NCBI GenBank assembly: GCA_014281115.1
Contig: JACONQ010000003.1
Coordinates: 2,914,001-2,978,000, forward strand
Direction of reading: 5' to 3'
Origin: Laburnicola sp. R22_1
Taxonomy: Eukaryota > Ascomycota > Dothideomycetes > Pleosporales > Didymosphaeriaceae
DNA: 64,000 bases
The notes beneath the pieces were generated by a model, which saw only the letters and a program-made list of their open reading frames with translations, was not told the origin of the DNA and searched no databases. Positions 11,540 through 23,329 of this stretch are shown here, in pieces (the stretch's first letter is position 1; every line of letters starts with the position of its first letter). The position numbers and the translations under genes were made by a program.

Positions 11540-14500
11540 TAATTATTATAAAAACGTTCTATATATATTCTAAATTAAGCTTAAGTTCCTTAAAGAATTA
11601 CTTTAGTGCTATTGCTTCTTTACTTATATACTTAAGTGCGAGTAGCTTAGCTTTAGTAGTAGAAGTTATAACTATGTTCTAATAAGTAGCCTTCTATAGT
11701 ATTACTCTACTATAGAGTATAACTATATATTTATAAGATAATTTCTAAGTTTCTATATTATTCGCAAATAAAGCATTGCTACAAATTATAAGATTAGGTC
11801 TATTATATTAGCTATACTAAATAGATTGTTAGCGCGTTCTTTAAAGATATATAATTACTTAGTTAAATGTAGTAAAATGTTATTTACTTAGATTTGTTAG
11901 AAAGTGCAAGAGCTTTAAATTAGTAAATATAATATTAGGCCTAAGCATAATCGCTATATATAGTATTACTCTAATACATTCCTAGTAGCTTTTAATCTCC
12001 TACTTAGTTACTTCTTCTATATTCTTTATAAGCTCTTCTAATAGAAGAGGCGTTATAGGAAGCTCCTACTATCTTTAGGATTAAATCTCTTTATAATGTT
12101 ATTAATATAAGTATTATACATAAGCGTAATTATTCTATGCTTATAGTCTTAGATTACTTAAACGCCTAGAAACTATTTAACTAGTTTATAGTTTTTAATC
12201 TTATATTTTACTTTAATACAGCTCTAGAGCTTCTATACCTCTGCTTTATAAGCTTTATTAAAAATTAGAAGTATATTATTAATATAGAAGAGTACTAAGG
12301 TTTAGTAATCTTTGCCTATAAATAAATAAGGTTCTTCTTTTAAGGCTATAAGTCTTATAGATCTTAGCAATCCTAAGAACTCTTTGTACTAGAGTAGTGC
12401 TAAGTCTCTTAATCTATATAGAGCTTAATTAAGGGACACGCACTTGCTATATTGCTTAAACCTATCTAGAAGCTTATAGATAACTAGGTTATTAGCTATA
12501 ATACAAGTGTTTAAGAACGCTCCTACTATATTATATTAAATAATTTCTAGATTATATTCTACTATAATTGCTATTATAGTTCTAAACAACTATATTATAA
12601 GTGTTACTACTTAGATTAACTGTAGCAAGTTCTTAACCTAGAGATTACCTCTTCTAATAATTTAAGCCTTATACTTTAGAAAGTGCCTATTTTAATTAAA
12701 CGTATAAGTCTAAACCTACTTTAATAATCGCGGTTGTCTAGTAGCTTATACTTAATTAATTACTATCTAGGTTCTTTTTTTTAAGTGTAGCAATCTTAAT
12801 ATAGGAGGCTTACTTAAAGAGCTTTCTAAGTAGATAATTAGTAACGTATTTCTATAAAATAGGCGGCTTTAGTAGCTTATCTCTATATAGATAAGTAGAC
12901 GGTAATGCCTTTAGTATCTTTTAAGTATTACTATAGTAACTATAGAATTTATTATAGTATACTTTTAGTATTTATTCTAGGCTTTCTATACTTCTAAAAT
13001 ATACGTGTATAAAAAATTATCTTAAAAATCTTCTATTATATGTCTAGCTATTAGTATATATATACCTAATCTACCCCCTAGCTAATTAGTAGTATTACTA
13101 TATTAATTATAATCTCTTTATTTTTAAAAAGGTAGATAGTTCTAAACGGGCATGTTTGCGTTATTATCTTAAAATCTTCTACTTAATTTTATAGATACTT
13201 AATTTTACCTTTGCCTTTAGCTTATTAGTTGGTTATCTGCTTTTTCTAGCGCGGTTAAGCTTTAAGAGCTAGATTAAAAGGCAGCTTTAGAGCTCTTAGG
13301 CTCTACACTTTAGAGAAAACACTCTTTAGAATTTAATAGGCTAGCTTATCTAAATTAGTGTATACTCTAGTAGCTGTTAGTCTCTTTATAATTTCTTAAC
13401 TAATTATATTCTAGATTGCCTAGCTTTAGTGTGTATTTAGGGGTTATAAGCCCTATATACTTATTTTAAACTATGTAAATTCTTAGCTACTTGCTAGCTA
13501 AGCTTGCTGCCTATATATTAGTCCTATTAGCTACTTAATTACTAGCCTAGCTAGCTATACTCTTAGATTACTATATAGGAGCACTATTCTCTATTTCCTT
13601 AGTACTTACTTACTTATTTAGTATAGTAAAAAGATTAAGAATATTTATAAACTCTTCTTCTAGATTATTCATCTCTCCCTTATATGGGAGTTTAATAATC
13701 TTTACTACTTCTTTATAGGGTATGCCTTAATTAGCTTTGCCCTTATAGAATAATATCTTATTAAACATAACGTTATGCATAGTAATTATCTAATTAAGTA
13801 CTAGAATCTATATCCTATAGAGATTTAATACTTTATAACTAATAAGGTATCTAATATAGCATCTAGAATTTACTTTAAATTTTTATTTATTCTATCCTAC
13901 TACTTATTTCTTTTTTAGAGGATATGCTTAGTAGCTAGAAGTGTAAATTCTACTCTAATTAGGATAAAGATTACCTGTCTATACTTATATTTAAGAAGGC
14001 TTATTCTAATAGAAATACTGCCTAAACTAATTTTTAAGCACTTAATCTAGTGCTTAAATAGTATATAGAGCTATTAGGCTCTTACTATAGAGGTAAGTAG
14101 CTACACTTATAATTTTAAGCTATATTTTAGGTAGTAGATTTACGCTTTCCCTTATTTTTATAGCCTTAGTAATAATTTTTTACCTTACTTACTTTGTGCT
14201 CTATTTAGTTTATGCGTATATAATAGGGTGTAGCTAATCTTAATTTCTTATTTGTCTATATAGTTTATATAGGCTAATTGTCCCCTCTAGAGAAGAGTAG
14301 CGGCATTATTATCCTAATAGATTATAACAATTTTAAGCTAGTTTTTATTTTCTACCTATTAGTTAAACTTAGTTATTACTTATATAATCTCTAGTAGAGA
14401 TTTTAATACATGGTTATTATTATATATCTTTTACTAAGTTCTTTCTTAATATTTAAGCTCTATAGCTCTCTAAGCTATCCTACTAGGAAGTTAAATAGAT

Positions 14501-14737
14501 CCTAAGAAATATAGTAGAATAGTTTTAGAGGTTATTTTTTTAGACGTCTAGAGATTACTTTTATTACATATATTATAGAATAATACTAATAGTTCTTTCT
14601 TTAAGTGCTAAGAATATACACGTTTTGCGTATTCTAAACTAGAGCTTAAAATGTTTATTAGTCTAAATAATCTAATTAAAGGTACTAATGTTTCTTAGTG
14701 TCTACTTGCGAAAGATTGTAGTATAATTATTTAATTA
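11540..14737 (-). pseudogene. Copia-type pol remnant B (RNase H, RT, integrase side)
   Basis: Minus-strand Copia polyprotein of a different lineage from remnant A. RNase H is visible at about 11,560-11,690 (STTxAxLLAL..SKEA). Reverse transcriptase lies at about 12,000-12,900 (an AFLN segment, then CVSLN*ALYRLRD, then LFYINNILLI). The Pro/Lys-rich spacer before RT falls near 13,100-13,500, with the integrase side above it. The RT active-site box, normally YVDD, reads YINN at about 12,275-12,287. In-frame stops are frequent. The 5' end would be cut at 14,738, where the Gypsy element is inserted; the continuation may lie beyond 26,944. Confidence 0.65.
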
Positions 14738-14742
14738 CTATA

Positions 14743-14951
14743 TATTACTAATCTGAGGTGCAGGCCCCTCGCTTACGATATATTACTCTTTTGGGACTAG
14801 CGCAGTTACTAAGAAAAGATCCTAAGCGAGGCTATATATATAGCCTATCTAAATACTTACCTTATATAGGTATCGCTACTATCTTATATTTAGATTCTAA
14901 TTACTACTATTATCTTATATATAGTGTAATAACCTCTATAGTACCCTTACA
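14743..14951 (+). repeat. 5' LTR of Gypsy C
   Basis: It aligns end to end with 26,731-26,938. The first bases TA replace the TG that survives in the 3' copy, a RIP-type change. A GCAGGCCCCTCGCTTAC block with a complementary GCGAGG further on is conserved in both. Confidence 0.85.
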
Positions 14952-15577
14952 CTATAGTAGCAATTATTAAGCTGCGGCTTAACTATCTATAGCCTGTCTC
15001 TAAGAAGTTATTAACAATAATGCCTATTAACTAACGTGGTAGGCGGGCCTTCCTATATCCTTAAGTACCTTATATATTAGGAGTATAGATGCCTCCTCTA
15101 GAGCATTATATAACTAACAGCGACGACAATGCTTACCTATAGGTTACCTATTAATAATAGGTGTAGTAGGAGATAAAGGATAGCTGCTACCTTATTTAGC
15201 GGTATATAGGTTATATCTTTTAAGATAGTAGCCCCCTAGCACTACTAAGTTCTCAGGAGAGTAACCTACTTATAAGTAACGTAGCTCCCTATAATAATTT
15301 ATAGGCTTACTAAGTGTTATATATAGCAACTCCTATAGTAGTTGCAAGAATAGCTTACTAATAAGCAAATCTAGTTATTGCAATAACTATAAGACTAGCT
15401 TACTTAGATAGGTTACTTATATCTATAATTACTTGTTAATCTTATTATAAGTTACTATAAATTATTATAATTCTGTTTACCTTACTAATAAGAGATAAGA
15501 CAACGTTAATATTATTACCCTAGTCTAATAATAGTAACATCCCTAACTATAACGTCTTTTCTATTACTTATAATATA

Positions 15578-15795
15578 CAGAACCTCTGTAATAATAGTAG
15601 ATAGTTACGACACACAGAACCTTTAAAATAATAATAGATAGTTACGACATATAGGACCTCTATAATAATAGTAGATAATTATAATATATAGGACCTTTGT
15701 AATAAAGGTAGATAGTAGTAATATGTAGAACCTTTATAATAATAGTAGATAGTAATATATAGAACCTCTATAATAATAGTAGATAATAATAACCT
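15578..15795. repeat. Minisatellite in Gypsy C leader, period about 36-37
   Basis: Six degenerate units, each built of RGAACCTYTRTAATAATAG, then TAGATAG and a variable TTACGACAYA tail. They lie between the 5' LTR and gag. The remainder of 14,952-16,340 is untranslated leader-like AT-rich DNA in which I see no gene. Confidence 0.75.
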
Positions 15796-16339
15796 AGATA
15801 ACTTACAGCCTAAGGTATAGTTATAATCTAAGTTAGTATGACCTATACTCTTAGTAACTTGCTCTAGCGCAGTATAGTAGCAAACCTAATCTTTTTAGGT
15901 ACACTCGCTTTGCGTAGTTAAAAGTCTTAAGACCTTATAGTAATTCTAATAAGTCTTACCTACTTTAGTAAAAGTCTAGACAGTTTAACATTACTATATA
16001 AAGTTATAATTTTATAGTTACGCATAGACTATAGTTGCGACGTCTTATACAAAACTACCTACTGCGACTTACTATAGCACCTTACTATACTTATAGCTTA
16101 TAACTTTAACTCTTAACTTCTAATTTAAATTATACACTTATTAAGAAACAAACCTATTATATATAGTAGATAAGATAGCAAAGCTAAGCTAAGGGAATAA
16201 TAATAATAATATTAGTTTCTATAAGGAGCCTCGCGACTTTGCTATTGCGTCTTAGGTCCTAATTTAGTAAAGCACTACTTAGGGTACTCTGCCTATAGAC
16301 TAGAATAAATTAGATAATAACTTATTAGAAATAGAGCGT

Positions 16340-18050
16340 CAATGCAACAAGCGGAAGATTATCTTTAAAAATGGACTCCTTTAATCCAAAGATTATAATA
16401 AGGCGTTTGCAGATAATAACAACAATAATAAAAATAGACCTTTTAATAAAAGTAACCCTGTTATTAACACATCTAATTATTTGGCTACAATACGCAACTA
16501 ATAGGATTAGGCTAGCTTACTACCTACTAATCTCCCTAAGTATATATACTTTATTAAGGTTACTAACACTAATAGTAAGGTACTAGATTACAAACTTTAT
16601 ATTAGTGTTACTAGTATAGAAACTAGTTTAAAACTAGATAAAGTTAAAGTTTAAGAATATATATAGTTTATTAATGCTATTAACTAGAAATCTAAGTTCT
16701 AGTAGGATATTGTTACATTACTATTAATAACTATATAACAAATTACTAACACATTAAAGGATAATTAAACTAAGCTTTAAGAGATTAAATAACTTAAGGT
16801 TAGTTATAAAGTGTTAGAGCAATAGTTTATAACTAAGTTAGAACAAGTTAAGATATTAGAAGGTTGTATATTATTACACAAGGACTCTCTCTAAATTGCA
16901 GAATAGAATAACGTCTAGTTAAGAGCCTATTATAATGTATTAAAGAAGGACTTTATTGCCCTTAGAAGGTCTAAGATCCCTGTTAATTATTATATGGCCC
17001 TATAATAATAGCTTAAGGAGCTCTAAAGTTGCCTATTAAATAACTACGTCCCACGCATAGATTATTAGAACTTAGAGAACTATTTTATATAACTTATAGA
17101 GATTAAAAACACGCTTTAGTAGAAATTAAATATAACTTATATCTATATTACTAAGCTTAAAGGCTAGCCGCTAGTACGCGTTATACCGCATAGTTAGCTA
17201 TATAATGTCTAATAGTTTGCGGATTCTAATTAGCCCATCCTATTTATTAAGCAACTACTAAATATTAAGATCTGCTATATACCTGCTAATAATCTATTAT
17301 TTAATTATATATATTCTTCTCTTACCTTAAAATTATGTTATAATAGGCGTGCTGTTAGCTATATAAGTTACGCATAATAATAAACCTTCCTACTGCCTTC
17401 TTACAAAGTAATTTTATTACCTAGACTTATAGTAGATTCCTAATACTTATATATACAAATGCCCAAGGTGGATCCCTTCTCTAGTAAAGATAAATATAAG
17501 AGTAACTATAAACACTATCGTATTATATTAATAGACAAATTATAGACTTTACCTACTAAGTAGCTATGTATTATATATTTGCAAAGCTAACTTAAGGGAT
17601 AGGCCTAGACTCTTATATATCTATATTTTAAGACTGCTATAACTATAGCTAATATACTTAACTATCTTAATAAGATCTATTTGTTAGAGGATAAACTGCT
17701 AGACGCATAGGAAAAGATTATAGGTAATACCCTAGCCTAAGGCCCTAGAGAAACTCTTATAGATTAGCACGCGCGATTTATAGTAGTTGTTAACTATCGT
17801 AGTATACCTAACTATTTACTAATAAATTATGCCTATTAACTTATATATGCTTGCGTTATACACACTACTAACGCGTTATTTACTTTTAGTAAGTCTTTTG
17901 CTTTCTATATAGAACGCGTGTTGTATATAGAATGCCTTAATTGCGAATCTATAATAGGCTGCTTAGGAGCCTCAATAATTTCAGCACCTAATCGCTTAAA
18001 AGCTCGCATAATAAATATAATTACAACTAGATCTAATGCTACTATATACT
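16340..18050 (+). pseudogene. Gypsy C gag remnant
   Basis: One plus-strand frame stays readable for about 550 codons if stops are taken as Gln. It contains a probable coiled-coil stretch around 16,800-16,980 (LEQQFITKLEQVKILEG and onward). No clear CCHC knuckle is visible. A 71-codon open stretch in another frame (16,371-16,586) is a by-product of mutation. The frame is interrupted at 18,055 by an R2 repeat. Confidence 0.5.
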
Positions 18051-18054
18051 CTGC

Positions 18055-18162
18055 TTTTTACGTTCTTTTTAATTACTAAGCAGGGGGCTCTGCTTTTTTT
18101 GTTATGTTATTTGAGATGAAAGCCTTTGTCGTGCTACCCCTAGGTAGTTAATATAACGCCAC
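18055..18162 (+). repeat. R2 short dispersed repeat, copy 2, with TSD
   Basis: The least mutated R2 copy. It contains AAGCAGGGGGCTCTGCTT and an AAAGCCTTTGTCGTGCTACC stretch. It is flanked by ATACTCTGC (18,046-18,054) and ATACTCTAC (18,163-18,171), a nine-base direct repeat with one G/A difference, which looks like a target-site duplication. It sits inside the Gypsy C gag/protease region. Confidence 0.75.
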
Positions 18163-18171
18163 ATACTCTAC

Positions 18172-19083
18172 TTTATCTATTCTACGTATAAAGTTTACTA
18201 GGCGCAATAACTATAGGCGCATATTATGTGAACTAGATTTGCAAGCTAAAGCTAATACCTATTTTAAGTGCGGCGTAGTAGAATATTAAGTAATAGATGT
18301 AACTACTAACTATTATAATAATACTATTATCTTAGCGAAGGATATTAAGTATCTATATACTATCCTCTTAGGTCCTATTAATTATAAAGACGTACAGCAC
18401 ATTTACGCTATTTAGATAAACCCTAACTAACTATATAGAATATATAGATATAATAGCTTCTATAATGAGTTATCTAAGCCTAATAACCTTACTATTAACC
18501 ACCTAGATGTGCGTTAAGGTTAGGACTATAAGAGTAAGAATAAGTTATATTTATAGCAGCTTTAGAGCAAAATTATATAATAGAGCAATAATAATAGCGT
18601 ATATAAAGGAACCTTATAGTAGTATAATAAACAATTAATAAGTTTAAATTAAATATAAAACTAGATCTTAATCTATAGCGTATACAGCAGATCTCCGCAA
18701 TTAATATAGAGATACTAGATAAAACTAAATAACTCTAGTTTACTTATTTAGTTAAACTAGCTACATTATAAAAATAGGCAAAAGCGTAATAGCTTACTAA
18801 CACTAGGGCTAGCCTAAGTTTTATTAGTCCTTTATATATTAAATAATACTAGCTAAAACTATATAATATTAATAACCTAATTACCCTATATCTTGCAGAC
18901 AGTAAGGTTATAGATAAGATAGATTAATCTATAGATCTTATAATATAATATAATACTTACACTAGTACTATAATGTAGTTTATTACTAATATTAGCGCTT
19001 TTAATATTATTCTTAGCATAAATTAGATATTCGTTTACAACCCGCAACTAGAGTTATATAACTAATCTATAATATTTAATAGA
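18172..19083 (+). pseudogene. Gypsy C gag-end and protease remnant
   Basis: The frame continues after R2. Near 18,230-18,290 there is a Cys-containing segment (CELDLQAKANTYFKCG). Near 18,960-19,075 a segment ends FNIILSIN*IFVYNPQLELYN*SIIFNR, which follows the end of fungal Gypsy aspartic proteases (the ...ILGxxWxxxHxPxxD region). The catalytic DSG box itself is not readable. The frame stops at the less-mutated insert that begins near 19,085. Confidence 0.5.
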
Positions 19084-19084
19084 G

Positions 19085-19660
19085 GGGCGTATTGTGGTGG
19101 GTACGGATGTAAGGCCGTCTAAGTATAGCAGAAGTCTAGATAGTGAATCTACACTATGGTGGGGGACTATAAGCGAGGATTTTAGTCTAGAAATAAGTGA
19201 AAACTTGGACTCCTTAGCGAGTTCGAATCTCGCCCTCTCCCCCTCTAGTTTTTAAACACTAAAAAACTAATCTTTTGTGGATAAGAAGAAAAGTAGCCTA
19301 AATAAGCTAGTATCTCTAATAATTAAGAAATTTCTAACTATTTGAGCTAGTCTTAACTAAATTACTAGATTAAACTTATAGGACGGGAAAGCTATTAGTA
19401 AGTACCTCTAATAATTAAGAAATCTTTAACTAGTTACTAGTCTTAATAAGTGATTGAGATTTAAACTTATAGGACGAGAAAGTTAATTAAGGCATATTAC
19501 TATCTTCTAATTTAGCAAAAACTTTGTTAAAAAATTTAATTTACGCTTTAGATAGACAATAGGCCACTAGTGTTAGTTTTCCCTTAAGTCCCTTTAAAGG
19601 GCTTTTTTTACTAGGGAAAAGTGCCCCCCATCCACCTATACGATTTGCCTGTGGCTGTAT
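19085..19660 (+). other. Less-mutated insert with tRNA-like segment
   Basis: The composition changes at 19,085 and returns to Gypsy sequence after about 19,670. The insert contains a tRNA-like segment (19,161-19,242), two diverged direct repeats of about 90 bp (from 19,308 and 19,409, both starting CTCTAATAATTAAGAAA and ending near ATAGGACGRGAAAG), and a stem-loop CCCTTTAAAGGGC near 19,590. It separates the protease from the RT of Gypsy C, so it is most likely an inserted repeat. No matching copy was found elsewhere in the window. Confidence 0.45.
19161..19242 (+). ncRNA. tRNA-like sequence (T-arm and acceptor), probably tRNA-derived
   Basis: It contains a perfect T-arm, GCGAG-TTCGAAT-CTCGC (19,217-19,233), and a possible acceptor pairing of GGGGGA at 19,161 with TCTCCC beyond the T-arm. 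The 82-base length would suit a Ser/Leu-type tRNA with a long variable arm. The anticodon stem does not pair, however, and the middle prefers another fold (AAGT-GAAA-ACTT inside AGTC...GACT). A T run follows at 19,250-19,253, as at a Pol III stop. I read it as a decayed tRNA or a tRNA-derived SINE head, not a working tRNA gene. Confidence 0.35.
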
Positions 19661-20039
19661 TTACTTTATAGAAAACTTAGAAGCAATAGAAACGTTAATA
19701 ATAATAATATTTAATACGCATTATTACCTAGTTAATTACCTTAAAAATACGCTTCCTAAAACCATATACTATAATAAACTATTTACTAGTTTATTATAGC
19801 TTATAATATATAAGAATATTAGTCTAATTACTAGCTAAGCAGCTTATCTAATAGCTGTTTATAATCTAGACTCTATCAGTTAGCTAGAGCCTTATAATTA
19901 GAACTAACTAGGTTAATTACTTAACCTAATAACTAGCGATTGTAATGCACAGACGTTTTATATAGCTATAGGCCTTACTGCGTATAGTTAAATAGACTAT
20001 AACAAATTTAGAAAGAAGCTGCCTAATAAGCCTTAGATA

Positions 20040-20555
20040 GTAGATAAGATATAAAAGTTGGTACCTAATTAGTTATAAGATAAGTTTTAATATTTTAACC
20101 TAAAGAAGGCTAATAAGTTACCTTTCTATTATTCTAAAATTAACTATACTATTAACCATATTAATAATAAAGCTCTAGAATCGCATATTTATAGTCTTAT
20201 ACAATTAGAAACTATAGTAGTTAAGGAATATATTAATAAAAATAACTATAAAAGAGTTCTTACAAATAAGTATATCTTAGTACGCGTTACCTATCCTTAT
20301 TATTAAAAAACCAAAAGGTAGATTACGCGTCTATATTAATTATTATATAATTAACACCATTACAAAGCGCAATTATAACGCACTACTGTTACTTAAGAAT
20401 ACGCTAGCCCGTATAAATAAAACTAAGTTTATATCTATTATAGATATTATTATAGGTTTTAATAATATATAGGTTAAGAATAATAATAAAGAAAAGATAG
20501 CTTTTCTAACTTATTATAGCTTATATAAGTACACTATTATACTATTAAGACTTAC
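20040..20555 (+). pseudogene. Gypsy C reverse transcriptase, first part
   Basis: The frame reads through the pre-RT segment (LKKANKLPFYY near 20,100) and the RT fingers (PILIIKKPKGRLRVYINYY near 20,300) to a palm segment resembling FISIIDIIIGFNN near 20,430. It breaks where the pogo transposon starts at 20,558 and resumes at 22,393. Confidence 0.7.
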
Positions 20556-20557
20556 TA

Positions 20558-22390
20558 ATGTGTCTTACTAGTTATCTAGCCACACTAGTCATCTGGCCAC
20601 CCCACTAAAATCGCGACGCGTCTTCTTATAATTCTTATAATGTTCTCTACCCAGCGCGCACAGTAGGCTTAAAAAGAAGGTAGGCTCGCTCTTTTAAAGC
20701 AGGCCTTTTAAACTAGCCAAAAATTAAGCTAGTAAAGGGTAGCTAAACTGTATAGTATCTCTTAGTTAACCCTTTAAGGCTGCGTTAACAGCTTCCTCCT
20801 ATAAGCTACTGCCAACGCATAGAAACGAAATCTACACTCTATAGAGGAGCAGTCCCTAGTAGATTGGATCCTAGACCTTGACTGACGCGGATTTCCGCCC
20901 CAGATTATTGACGTACGGCGAATGGCAGACAATCTACTCACCGCGCGCGGCCAAGAGCCTCCTCCTTAGCCCATTGGCAAGAACTGGATATCGCGCTTTA
21001 TTAAAGCTTAGTCAGAGCTCTAGACAAAGTGAAATCGTAAGTTCCACTCATAGCGCGCGAAATCTAAGAATTTAGTTGCAATCCGCGCGTGGTTTAAGCT
21101 TATAAAGGAGACGCGTTAGTCGTACAGCATCCTTAATACGGATATTTATAACTTTGATAAGACTAGGTTTATAATAGGTATCGCTGCAACGTTAAAAGTT
21201 GTTATAAGCTCTAAGATAGTTAGCTGGGCAATAACTATACAACTAGGCAATTGTGAGTGGGTAATGATAATTAAGGGGATTAATGCGACTGACTGGTCTT
21301 TTCTACCCTTTGTAATCCTGCTTAGAAAGCTCTATTAAGTCTCCTAGTATTAAGGTCTCTTACCTAACTAGACTATTACTGTTAGCGATAATAGCTAGAC
21401 AACTATTAAGCTTAGTCTTAAGTAGGTAAAGCACTTCTACTAATATATAGAGTCTTGTATAGTAGGGGCCTACTAACTACTTATTCTTAATGGCTATAGC
21501 AGCTATGTAACGCCTAGGTTTAACTAGTACTATATAGATAATAAGATTATTATGCTTTATATGCCGCCGCATACGTCGCACCTCCTTTAGCTACTTAATA
21601 TTGTCTGCTTCTCGCCTCTTAAGCGCGCGTACGGACACTAGGTGTCCGAGCTTACGTGATAAGGCGTCTTCCATATTAATAAGTAGGACTTTCTACAGAT
21701 ATATCCAGGTATTAGAGAGATAGTCCTATTAGAGTAGAATATCTAGGCAGGCTTCGAAGCGATAGGGCTAGTCCTAGCTTGTCTAGAACGCGTCTTATTG
21801 TCGCTAATAGTAGTTAGGACGCCGTCTTTGCTAGGGATGGCAGCTAACGCTAAGGTTGTATGGATGGCAGAGATACCGCATACTACTGCTTAGCTAGAGT
21901 AGTAGGCTTAACTTATCTAGAGCCGTCTTAGTTGCTAATTTTAGAGCCCTACTACCTAGGCTATTCGCTAGCTTGTTAAAGGTTATTAACTTGCGATAAA
22001 TTCAGCAACAATCCTTGCAGAGGAGAATAGGAAGCTTTAATAGGCTAGTTAGTGCTAGTAGTATAAGAAGTAATAGCGCTAACAGTATATAGCCCGTGGA
22101 GGAGCTCTGTAGGCAAAAAAAGGTTAATTGCTTACTGCAGAGGCTAAAAGGGTGCTCTAGTAGGTAGAGCAGGCGGGGCAGCCAAGTAGGCCTTAAGCAC
22201 CACTAACCTGCAGCAAGTGCCATAAATAAGGGCATAAAAGGACTTAGTGTACTACTAGATAGCGCGTATCTAATAGATCTATTTTCTATATATTTTATTA
22301 CGTTATTGTAGAGCTATTGTAAGAAGAGGTGTCGCGATTTTGGTGGGGTGGCTAGATGACTGGTGTGGCCAAATAACTAGTAAGACACGT
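20558..22390 (+). mobile_element. pogo/Fot1-type DNA transposon 1
   Basis: A 1,833-bp element flanked by TA (20,556-20,557 and 22,391-22,392). The TIRs are about 57 bp: the left one starts ATGTGTCTTACTAGTTATCT and the right one, reversed, ACGTGTCTTACTAGTTATTT. Both run on to a CCACCCCACYAAAATCGCG box. It interrupts the RT of Gypsy C, so it inserted after that element. Confidence 0.9.
20640..22330 (+). pseudogene. pogo/Fot1 transposase, RIP-inactivated
   Basis: A plus-strand frame with the pogo/Fot1 layout. The CENP-B-type HTH region is near 20,840-20,960 (LVDWILDLD*RGFPPQI). The DDE core follows: YNFDKTRF with the first Asp at 21,156, then LLILNGYSS at about 21,480-21,506, then LLNIVCFSPLKRAYG near 21,590. 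The second and third acidic positions read Asn (codons 21,489-21,491 and 21,597-21,599) where the family has Asp, and the usual DETGF reads DKTRF. A zinc-knuckle-like CxxCxxxGHKRT segment lies near 22,206-22,240. Many stops are at Gln/Trp positions. It cannot encode an active enzyme. Confidence 0.8.
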
Positions 22391-22392
22391 TA

Positions 22393-23190
22393 GAGCTCCT
22401 AGTATATTTTAAATATATATTAATAAAACGCTATAACATTACCTAGATAACTTCTATACAGCTTACTTAGACAATATACTTATATATAGTAAAATAGAGA
22501 AGGACTATATTAAGTATATATAGACTATAGTTAATAAACTTAAATAAGCTAGTCTATACTTAAATATTAACAAATGGTACTTTAAAGTTAAAAGGGTTAG
22601 GTATTTAGGGATTATATTAACTACTAAGGATATTAAAATAGATCCTAAAAAGGTTTAGGCAGTATATAACTAGCAGCTACTGTAATTACTTAAAGATATA
22701 TAGGCTTTTCTAGATTTTATAATTTTCTACTAATAATTTATTAAAGGTTTTAGTTAGATTGCCTATCTACTAACAAATCTAATAAAAGGTAACACGCTAA
22801 AGGACTAGCCTATTAAACTAGAGACTCTTGCAATAACTATATTTAAAGCACTTAAGTAAGCCTTTATAATAGGACTTGTATTAGTTTACTTTAACTTAGA
22901 CAAGAAAACCTAGTTAGAAACTAATATAATAGACTTTATTATAGCTATAGTATTATTATAGAAAGATAAGTAAGGCGTACTATAGTCTATCGCGTACTTA
23001 TTATATAAAATAAACCCTATAGAGTGCAACTATAAGATCTATAACAAAAAGCTTCTAGCTATTATATGCGCCTTTAAAGAATAGAGATCTAAGCTAGTAG
23101 GTACCTAGAATTCTATTAACATTATTGCTAATTATCTTACTTTACAATACTGTATAACTAGTAAGCAACTTAATTAATAATAAGTATAAT
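22393..23190 (+). pseudogene. Gypsy C RT second part and RNase H
   Basis: This resumes the frame cut at 20,555. The RT active-site box reads AYLDNILIYS (22,461-22,490), where the family has YVDD. It is followed by the thumb (RYLGIILT near 22,600), a connection segment and an RNase H-like region (CNYKIYNKKLLAIICAFKE near 23,030-23,085). Stops are at Gln/Trp positions. Confidence 0.75.
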
Positions 23191-23329
23191 AGGCAAAGCT
23201 TTTAGCTAAGTTTAACTTTTATATTTAGTACTACTCTAATAAATAAGGCATAAAACCTAACGCCTTAACGCGCTGTCTAGGTAACTTACCTAAAGATAAT
23301 AATAACGCCTACTAATAATACTAAGTCTA

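Noticed and set aside
14758..14970. A 70-codon open frame starting MQAPRLRY.
   Set aside because: It lies inside the 5' LTR of Gypsy C and the 3' LTR does not keep it open.
16371..16586. A 71-codon hydrophobic open frame.
   Set aside because: It overlaps the Gypsy gag frame in another phase and its composition (Ile/Leu/Tyr from TA-rich codons) is what mutated DNA gives by chance.
19161..19242. A functional Ser/Leu tRNA gene.
   Set aside because: The T-arm is perfect but the anticodon stem does not pair and the acceptor has a mismatch; kept only as tRNA-like.
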